NCBI GenBank assembly: GCA_007124575.1
Contig: SLEW01000038.1
Coordinates: 1-7,441, forward strand
From: Bacteroidales bacterium
GTDB lineage: Bacteria; Bacteroidota; Bacteroidia; Bacteroidales; UBA7960
Length of the DNA stretch: 7,441 bases
Direction: 5' to 3'
Shown here: one piece after another, positions 1 to 5,052 of the stretch
How positions within the stretch are numbered: position 1 is the first letter of the stretch
Layout of the letters: each line of letters starts with the position of its first letter
Made by a program: the position numbers and the translations under genes
Notes under the pieces: model-generated
What the model was told of the DNA's origin: nothing
Databases searched by the model: none
Seen by the model: only the letters and a program-made list of their open reading frames with translations

Positions 1-749
1 ATTTTGTCATCCTGGGATTTGGCCCAGTGCAGCAGGTTGTCAAGCAATCCATACGCCTTGCCGGCCTGCTTGTTGATTGTTCTGATGAACTCCGCGACTT
101 CCTCCTGCGAAAATGTGTCATAATCATCAACAAGCATCCTTGAAAAACCCAGCAAACTATTAAATGGGGCGCGAAGATCATGGCCGATCACCGAGAAAAG
201 CTTGTTTTTTGTCCGGTTGAGCTTCTCAAGTCGTTCTTTCTGGGCCTCAATCTCACGCGTCCGTTCAGCCACCTTTTCCTCCAACTCGAGGCTTCGCTTC
301 TTAAGAAGACGATAGGGAACGCTTTCGCCTACATCAATATCACGATCGGGCTGAGACCAATGTCCATGTACAAGCTTCCAGCCAGTGTCTGTTTGTCGCA
401 GAATGACAGTACTGCGATTGTTCGGACACTCTACAATGCCCTCAATATTGTGCAGGCATACGTCCATGGAAATCATCAGTACCGCCACATCATCTCCTAT
501 CTCAAAAACTTCCAGATTTTTTGTTTCATAGGTTATGGGCGCAGGAGCCTGCGCAAACTCACGCTTCATTGTGGCCAGAGTTTCCTCCAGCTGATGGGTC
601 TTCTCGTCCACACCCGTACCTACCATGGTAAAATTCTCATCAAAATACGATACCATGGCATCCCAGTCGCGCCGGGCATAAGCCTCGAAATAACCGAAAT
701 AGGTATCAACAATCTCTTTTCGCCGAACGGAGTCCTTGATTATTTCCAT
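1..749 (-). CDS. Histidine kinase with N-terminal SnoaL/NTF2-like domain (partial, 3' end outside window)
   Basis: Reading the minus strand from the ATG at 749 gives 249 codons with no stop before the window edge. An in-frame TAA at 770-768 lies just upstream, so this ATG is the only plausible ATG start. Residues about 8-135 resemble a SnoaL/DUF4440-type NTF2-like fold, with a typical ending (WKLVHGHWS, 124-132). Residues about 148-180 are a charged, Leu-spaced helix, probably a signalling coiled coil. From about 181 comes a HisKA dimerisation domain with the H-box FSVIGHDLRAPFNSLLGFS and phospho-acceptor His190. The catalytic ATPase domain should lie beyond the edge. I see no signal peptide or transmembrane helix in the visible part, so it is probably a cytoplasmic sensor kinase. 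The NTF2-like pocket is presumably the ligand-sensing input, but the ligand is unknown. It is transcribed divergently from the COG2403 gene. The kinase call is firm; the domain name of the N-terminus is less so. Confidence 0.88.
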   Translation of the reverse strand, partial: MEIIKDSVRRKEIVDTYFGYFEAYARRDWDAMVSYFDENFTMVGTGVDEKTHQLEETLATMKREFAQAPAPITYETKNLEVFEIGDDVAVLMISMDVCLHNIEGIVECPNNRSTVILRQTDTGWKLVHGHWSQPDRDIDVGESVPYRLLKKRSLELEEKVAERTREIEAQKERLEKLNRTKNKLFSVIGHDLRAPFNSLLGFSRMLVDDYDTFSQEEVAEFIRTINKQAGKAYGLLDNLLHWAKSQDDK

Positions 750-820
750 ATTTTTAATTAAATACTTTTATAGATATATAGATACTATAATCCTTTAAAC
801 AAAAACCCGCAGAATCACAA

Positions 821-852
821 CAAACATACTTGTTATAATTCGGAATAGCAAA
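821..852 (-). promoter_or_regulatory. Bacteroidota-type promoter for the histidine kinase
   Basis: On the minus strand there is TTTG (852-849), a 20-nt spacer, then TATGTTTG (828-821). This fits the primary-sigma consensus of Bacteroidota (TTG or TTTG at -33, TAnnTTTG at -7). The transcription start would fall near 814, giving a leader of roughly 65 nt before the ATG at 749. The match is by eye; no transcription start is known. Confidence 0.65.
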
Positions 853-865
853 TTACGCCTTCGGA

Positions 866-892
866 CTTCCTTAAAAAAAGCTTTTAGGGAAG
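866..892. repeat. Hairpin-forming inverted repeat between divergent promoters
   Basis: The arms 866-876 and 882-892 can form an 11-bp stem (one G-T pair) around the 5-nt loop at 877-881. The outer half of the stem is C/T rich and the inner half A/T rich. No T-tract follows on either strand, so it does not look like an intrinsic terminator. It lies upstream of both divergent promoters and would be in neither transcript if those promoters are used, so a protein-binding site is more likely than an RNA structure. Confidence 0.45.
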
Positions 893-909
893 AAACCAAA
901 TAGCAGGGC

Positions 910-921
910 TTGACTTGTCAA
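910..921. promoter_or_regulatory. Short palindrome TTGAC-TT-GTCAA, possible operator
   Basis: A perfect 5-bp inverted repeat with a 2-bp spacer sits 26 bp upstream of the TTG box of the COG2403 promoter, where an activator could bind. It is short enough to occur by chance and matches no operator I can name with confidence. Confidence 0.25.
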
Positions 922-947
922 ACCAAAATATAAACACAAAAAAATAA

Positions 948-977
948 TTGCTTAAAAACAAGAAACGTGTAAATTTG
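948..977 (+). promoter_or_regulatory. Bacteroidota-type promoter for the COG2403 gene
   Basis: TTG (948-950), a 19-nt spacer and TAAATTTG (970-977) match the Bacteroidota -33/-7 consensus TTG-N19-TAnnTTTG. Transcription would begin near 984, leaving an A/T-rich leader of about 48 nt before the ATG at 1032. Confidence 0.65.
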
Positions 978-1031
978 TGATGATTATTTTTCAAGCATCT
1001 TTATAATCAAAACATAAAAAACCGATATTAT

Positions 1032-2393
1032 ATGAAAAAGAACAAAAAAACTGTAATCATCATCGGTGCGGCCGGCAGGGATTTTCACAATTTCAACACG
1101 TATTTTCGAGGGAATGACAACTACAATGTGGTCGCATTTACTGCAGCACAGATCCCTGACATCGACGGAAAGATCTACCCCAATGAGCTTGCCGGTGACC
1201 TTTACCCCGACGGGATTCCGATTCACTCAGAGGAGGACTTGCCGGAACTGATCCGCAAGCACGAAGTGAATGAGTGTGTATTTTCTTACAGCGACGTGTC
1301 CTACAACCAGGTAATGAACATGGCAGCGGTAGTTAATGCCGCAGGAGCGGACTTCAGGTTGCTTGGCCTGGATGCCACCATGTTGAAATCCACCAAGCCC
1401 ATCATTGCCACGGGTGCAGTGCGTACCGGCGGTGGCAAGAGTGAGGCATCGAGGAGGATCGTGGATGTGCTGAAAGCTCATGGAGTTAAGGTAGTGGCCA
1501 TTCGTCACCCCATGCCATACGGCGACCTCGTCAAACAATCTGTCCAGCGTTTCGCCACCATCGACGACCTGAAAAAACACGAGTGCACCATCGAGGAGAT
1601 GGAGGAATACGAACCGCACGTGGTTCGTGACACCGTCATTTATTCAGGTATCGACTACGAAGCCATCCTCAGGGAGACAGAAAAAGAAGATGCAGATGTG
1701 ATCCTCTGGGATGGTGGAAACAACGACTTTCCATTCATCAAGCCTGACCTGATGATCACGATGGTGGACCCGCAACGTGCCGGTCACGAGTTAAGCTATT
1801 ACCCCGGTGAAACCACATTGCGCATTGCCGACATCGTGGTATTTAACAAGATTGAAAGTGCTGACCTGGCCGACCTGGAGGTGGTGAGGAACAACGTGGC
1901 AAAGGTCAATCCGGATGCTGTGATGATAGATGCCTGCTCGCCCACGTTTGTAGACAAGCCGGAAATGATCCGCGGGAAACGCGTACTGGTTGTGGAAGAA
2001 GGACCAACGGTAACCCACGGAGATATCAGGTTCAGCTACGGCAGCACCACTGCACGAAAATATGGTGCAGCAGAACTGGTGGATCCCCGGCCCTATGCCG
2101 TTGGCAAGCTTAAGGAAACCTTCGAGCAATATCCCAACATTGGGCCTGTGCTGCCTTCCATGGGTTATAGCGATCAGCAAAAGAAAGACCTCGCTGCAAC
2201 CATTGAGGCCACACCCTGTGACCTCGTTGTCATTGGCACCCCGATCGACCTGAACCGGGTGATCAAGATCAACAAGCCCAGTGTGAAAATTGGCTATGAA
2301 TTACAGGAGATCGGCAAGCCCGACCTGTGTGACCAGATTTGCAGCTTCCTTAAGGAAAGGAACCTGGTCAACAAGGACTGCGGATGTAAATAA
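1032..2393 (+). CDS. COG2403 P-loop protein, cyclic 2,3-diphosphoglycerate synthetase-like / predicted GTPase
   Basis: This 453-residue protein has the layout of COG2403, which includes archaeal cyclic 2,3-diphosphoglycerate synthetase and many bacterial proteins annotated only as GTPases. An N-terminal Rossmann-like region (about 7-125) starts with VIIIGAAGRDFHNFN. A nucleotide-binding domain follows, with the variant P-loop TGAVRTGGGKSEASR (127-141), an acidic Walker-B-like DGGNND (227-232) and a G4-like NKIE (272-275). The C-terminal part (about 315-453) ends in a Cys-rich tail, with Cys433, 437, 450 and 452. There is no signal peptide or membrane segment, so it is cytoplasmic. The start is the ATG right after an A/T-rich leader, and a consensus promoter lies 55 bp upstream. 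A strong terminator begins 7 nt after the stop codon, and pyrB follows. The family call is fairly sure. The reaction is unknown: cyclic diphosphoglycerate is a methanogen solute and is not expected here, so the enzyme name should not be transferred without testing. Confidence 0.82.
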   Translation: MKKNKKTVIIIGAAGRDFHNFNTYFRGNDNYNVVAFTAAQIPDIDGKIYPNELAGDLYPDGIPIHSEEDLPELIRKHEVNECVFSYSDVSYNQVMNMAAVVNAAGADFRLLGLDATMLKSTKPIIATGAVRTGGGKSEASRRIVDVLKAHGVKVVAIRHPMPYGDLVKQSVQRFATIDDLKKHECTIEEMEEYEPHVVRDTVIYSGIDYEAILRETEKEDADVILWDGGNNDFPFIKPDLMITMVDPQRAGHELSYYPGETTLRIADIVVFNKIESADLADLEVVRNNVAKVNPDAVMIDACSPTFVDKPEMIRGKRVLVVEEGPTVTHGDIRFSYGSTTARKYGAAELVDPRPYAVGKLKETFEQYPNIGPVLPSMGYSDQQKKDLAATIEATPCDLVVIGTPIDLNRVIKINKPSVKIGYELQEIGKPDLCDQICSFLKERNLVNKDCGCK

Positions 2394-2400
2394 TGCTTTT

Positions 2401-2426
2401 GGGGGCTGAACAGCCCCCTTTTTTTT
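2401..2426 (+). terminator. Intrinsic terminator after COG2403, or attenuator before pyrB
   Basis: The GC-rich arms gggggct (2401-2407) and agccccc (2412-2418) enclose the loop gaac and are followed directly by eight T residues (2419-2426). This is a textbook rho-independent terminator for plus-strand transcription. It begins 7 nt after the COG2403 stop codon and ends 78 bp before the pyrB ATG. Confidence 0.92.
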
Positions 2427-2504
2427 GCCCTTTTGTCAAATAGTCTGCGTACAAATTACCAACACATAAACGATCACGACCCACGTCCCATCAAAAAAAC
2501 CACA

Positions 2505-3413
2505 ATGAAAAACAAAAGCCTCGTATCCATCAACGATTACAGCAAGGAGGAACAGTTGCACATCCTGGACATCGCACAGGAGTTTGAGAAAAACCCGGTG
2601 CAGACCATCCTGCAGGATCATGTGATCGCCTCCCTGTTTTTTGAACCCTCCACACGCACGCGCCTGAGTTTTGAAAGCGCCGTGAACCGGCTGGGCGGCA
2701 AGGTTGTCGGTTTCTCTGAAGCCAGCAACACCAGTGTCAAAAAAGGAGAATCCCTTCGCGACACCATCCTTACCGTGGCCAACTATTCTGACCTCATCGT
2801 AATGCGTAACCCCATCGATGGCAGCGCCCGTTTCGCATCGGAGATCTCGCCCGTGCCCATCATCAACGCCGGTGATGGCGCCAACCAGCATCCCACACAG
2901 ACCCTGCTGGACCTCTACAGCATCCGCAAAACCCAGGGCACACTCGACAACCTGGATGTGGCCATGGTGGGCGACCTGAAGTATGGCCGTACCATACACT
3001 CGCTGGTCATCGCCCTTTGCAACTTCAACACCACCTTCCACCTGGTATCACCCGTTGAGCTCAAACTTCCCAGCTCAGTGAAAATGCATATCAAAGAAAG
3101 AAACCTCACCTATCACCAGTACACAGAGATGGATGAGGTGCTGCCAAAGGTGGATGTGCTTTACATGACCCGCATACAGCGCGAGCGGTTCAGCGACCCG
3201 CTGGAATATGAACGGATCAAAAACGTCTACAATCTTCATAAAGGCATGATCGAAGACACCAAAGACAATTTCAGGGTGCTGCATCCGCTGCCAAGGGTAA
3301 ATGAAATATCTGTCAACGTGGATCAGAGCCCGAAAGCCTATTATTTTGAGCAGGCACTCAACGGCGTCTTTGTGCGCCAGGCCCTCATGACATCCATTTT
3401 GGGAATTAAGTAA
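2505..3413 (+). CDS. pyrB: Aspartate carbamoyltransferase catalytic chain
   Basis: PyrB joins carbamoyl phosphate and L-aspartate to give N-carbamoyl-L-aspartate, the committed step of pyrimidine synthesis. From the ATG at 2505 the protein has 302 residues, close to the usual length of about 305. The carbamoyl-phosphate motif FFEPSTRTRLSFE is at 45-57. Other marks are VKKGESLRDT (78-87), QHPTQTLLDL with His129 (128-137), GDLKYGRTIHSL with Arg162 (156-167), the aspartate-binding TRIQRERF (222-229) and HPLPRVNEI (260-268). The reading frame stays open upstream to a TTG at 2433, but those 24 extra codons run close to the terminator T-tract and do not look like PyrB, so I chose the ATG. pyrI follows after 122 bp, which points to the E. 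coli-type holoenzyme of two catalytic trimers and three regulatory dimers. I found no consensus promoter in 2427-2504. Confidence 0.97.
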   Translation: MKNKSLVSINDYSKEEQLHILDIAQEFEKNPVQTILQDHVIASLFFEPSTRTRLSFESAVNRLGGKVVGFSEASNTSVKKGESLRDTILTVANYSDLIVMRNPIDGSARFASEISPVPIINAGDGANQHPTQTLLDLYSIRKTQGTLDNLDVAMVGDLKYGRTIHSLVIALCNFNTTFHLVSPVELKLPSSVKMHIKERNLTYHQYTEMDEVLPKVDVLYMTRIQRERFSDPLEYERIKNVYNLHKGMIEDTKDNFRVLHPLPRVNEISVNVDQSPKAYYFEQALNGVFVRQALMTSILGIK

Positions 3414-3437
3414 TTATTCAGGTTTAATTCGTATAAA

Positions 3438-3518
3438 ATGATGGATGATATGGCCCTGATTCTTTTTCCGCGACTGGCAAAAAGCGTCATCAACACCCGG
3501 GCATCAGTCATTCGATAA
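3438..3518 (+). other. 26-codon ORF in the pyrB-pyrI gap (doubtful)
   Basis: The 122-bp gap between pyrB and pyrI holds an ATG at 3438 that opens a frame of 26 codons ending in TAA at 3516-3518, 17 bp before the pyrI ATG. The predicted peptide begins MMDDMALILFPRLAK and has no recognised motif. Because pyrB and pyrI are often nearly contiguous, the gap is longer than expected. The ORF could be a small peptide that couples translation to pyrI, or simply chance. I see no convincing hairpin or promoter in the gap. Confidence 0.2.
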
Positions 3519-3535
3519 CAAAACATCAATACAAC

Positions 3536-4000
3536 ATGGAAAGCAAAAAGATAAAAGAACTCAAGGTGTCGGCCATTGAAAATGGCACCGTCATCGATCA
3601 TATCCCATCCAGCGCCGTGTTCCAGGTTATCCGCATCCTGAAACTGGAAGCCTTTGAAAACATGGTGCTGTTTGCCACCAACCTGGAAAGCAAGAAATAC
3701 GGAAAAAAGGGGATTGTCAAGGTCAGCAACAAATTTTTCAAACCAGAAGAACTGAATAAGATCTCCCTGGTAGCCCCGCATGCCTCAATTATTGAAATCC
3801 GCGACTTCCAGGTGCAGCAAAAAACTATAGTGGAAACGCCCGACCGGATCAAAGGCATTGTAAAGTGCTTTAATCCCAACTGCATCACCAACATCGAACA
3901 CATCCCGGCGATCTTTGCCGTGGTAGATAAGGAAGATACCAGGCTGAAATGCCACTATTGCGAGAAAATCACCACATGTGAAACAATGGAGTTCCGGTAG
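3536..4000 (+). CDS. pyrI: Aspartate carbamoyltransferase regulatory chain
   Basis: PyrI binds effector nucleotides (CTP/UTP inhibit and ATP activates in the E. coli enzyme) and bridges PyrB trimers. The 154 residues match the family length. The N-terminal allosteric domain carries the nucleotide-site motif GTVIDHIPSS (17-26), equivalent to the Asp19/His20 region of E. coli PyrI, and YGKKGIVKVSNKFF (55-68) with the conserved lysines. The C-terminal zinc domain has CFNPNC (Cys111, Cys116) and CHYC (Cys139, Cys142), the full four-cysteine site that contacts PyrB. The allosteric and zinc residues I can recognise are all present, so the holoenzyme is probably regulated. It most likely shares a transcript with pyrB. 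Its stop codon is 6 bp from the end of the convergent gpsA gene. Confidence 0.96.
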   Translation: MESKKIKELKVSAIENGTVIDHIPSSAVFQVIRILKLEAFENMVLFATNLESKKYGKKGIVKVSNKFFKPEELNKISLVAPHASIIEIRDFQVQQKTIVETPDRIKGIVKCFNPNCITNIEHIPAIFAVVDKEDTRLKCHYCEKITTCETMEFR

Positions 4001-4006
4001 GTTCAA

Positions 4007-5002
4007 TCATGAAAGCTTATCCTGCAGGGCAAGGATCTCTCTGGCGGGATCTTTGCCTTCATATAAGATATTGTACACAGTATCCACGATGGGCATGTCG
4101 ACCTCAAACCTTGTATTCATTTCTTTGATACATTTGGTGGCGTAATAGCCTTCAGCCACCATATTCATCTCCATCTGGGCATAATGCGGGCTGTATCCTT
4201 TGGCCAGCATCTGGCCATAACGCCGGTTTCGGCTGAACTGGCTATAACAGGTTACCAACAGATCACCAAGATATACCGACCTGTTGATATCCCGTTCACT
4301 GGGGCGCACCACATCCACAAAGCGGCTGATCTCACGCAGGGCATTGGAGATCAACACCGCCTGGAAGTTATCTCCATAGCCCAGGCCGCCACAGATGCCG
4401 GTGGCTATGGCAATGATGTTTTTCAGCACCGGCGCGAACTCCGTGCCGAATATATCCTCGGTAATGCTCGTCTTGATATAACGGCAACCGAAAAGGTTTG
4501 CCACGGCAACTGCGTTAACCCTGTTTTCTGATGCCATGGTCAGGTAAGTCAGCTTTTCCTGGGCCACCTCTTCAGCATGGCTGGGGCCACTCACTGCCAC
4601 AAACTGGTTAACCGCCACACCATACCGTTTGTAAAAGAAATCGGACATGATGTCATTGTCTTTGGGGATGATCCCTTTAATGGCGCTGACAACAGGCTTT
4701 CCGCGCAACAACGAGGCATGCATGCCTGCCAGCGAGGGCTGGATAAATGCTGCGGGAATGCAGAACACAGGTACATCGGCACGCTTAAGCACACGATTCA
4801 GTTCGTGAGACACCTCCAGCCTTTTGGGGTCAAAAGAAACGGAACTCAGATATTTGGGGTTATTGCCGTATTGTTTCAGATGCCTGGCAGTCTCTTCTTC
4901 TCTTACCCACCAATGTACTTTTTCCACATTGTTGAGCAAGATCTTTACGATCGCTGTCGCCCAGCTACCTGAACCGATCACTGCCGCCTGTAAATCCTGC
5001 AT
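4007..5002 (-). CDS. gpsA: Glycerol-3-phosphate dehydrogenase [NAD(P)+]
   Basis: GpsA reduces dihydroxyacetone phosphate to sn-glycerol 3-phosphate, the backbone precursor of phospholipids, in the cytoplasm. The 331-residue protein is of normal length. It begins with a Rossmann dinucleotide motif, VIGSGSWATAIVKIL (8-22); Ala15 replaces the Gly found in many homologues. It continues with VSAIKGI (105-111, Lys109), VSGPSHAEEVA (137-147), EFAPVLKNIIAIATG with the catalytic Lys194 (188-202), SNALREI (219-225) and the signature GDLLVTCYSQFSRNR (246-260). The start is the ATG at 5002, which places the dinucleotide motif close to the N-terminus as usual. The M28 peptidase gene ends 50 bp upstream on the same strand, and I see no clear promoter between them, so the two may be co-transcribed although their functions are not obviously linked. 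Confidence 0.96.
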   Translation of the reverse strand: MQDLQAAVIGSGSWATAIVKILLNNVEKVHWWVREEETARHLKQYGNNPKYLSSVSFDPKRLEVSHELNRVLKRADVPVFCIPAAFIQPSLAGMHASLLRGKPVVSAIKGIIPKDNDIMSDFFYKRYGVAVNQFVAVSGPSHAEEVAQEKLTYLTMASENRVNAVAVANLFGCRYIKTSITEDIFGTEFAPVLKNIIAIATGICGGLGYGDNFQAVLISNALREISRFVDVVRPSERDINRSVYLGDLLVTCYSQFSRNRRYGQMLAKGYSPHYAQMEMNMVAEGYYATKCIKEMNTRFEVDMPIVDTVYNILYEGKDPAREILALQDKLS

Positions 5003-5052
5003 GTCATCCTGGTTTTAGAAAATGGCCATGTCATAAAGCCATGTGCTTAGCA

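Noticed and set aside
180..761. Plus-strand ORF of 193 codons opposite the histidine kinase
   Set aside because: It is a shadow of the minus-strand kinase, whose frame encodes clear SnoaL-like and HisKA motifs. The plus frame has no recognisable domain.
915..2440. Shared 8-mer TTGTCAAA at 915-922 and 2433-2440 as a common operator for COG2403 and pyrB
   Set aside because: A single 8-base match in two A/T-rich intergenic regions is expected by chance, and the inverted half at 910-914 is missing at the second site.
2433..2504. TTG-initiated extension of pyrB by 24 codons
   Set aside because: The extension begins just after the terminator T-tract, is not PyrB-like, and would make the protein longer than usual. 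The ATG at 2505 gives the standard length.
3438..3518. Homology of the 26-residue gap peptide to the E. coli pyrBI leader peptide
   Set aside because: A small Pro-Arg-Leu similarity is not meaningful at this length. The ORF lies between pyrB and pyrI, not upstream of pyrB, and has no following attenuator hairpin.
3341..3781. Minus-strand ORF of 146 codons across the pyrB end, gap and pyrI start
   Set aside because: It overlaps two certain genes on the other strand and shows no family motif.
5022..5042. Inverted repeat atggc...gccat in the peptidase-gpsA gap as a terminator
   Set aside because: The 5-bp stem with an 11-nt loop is weak, and the following T run on the minus strand is only three to four bases and interrupted.
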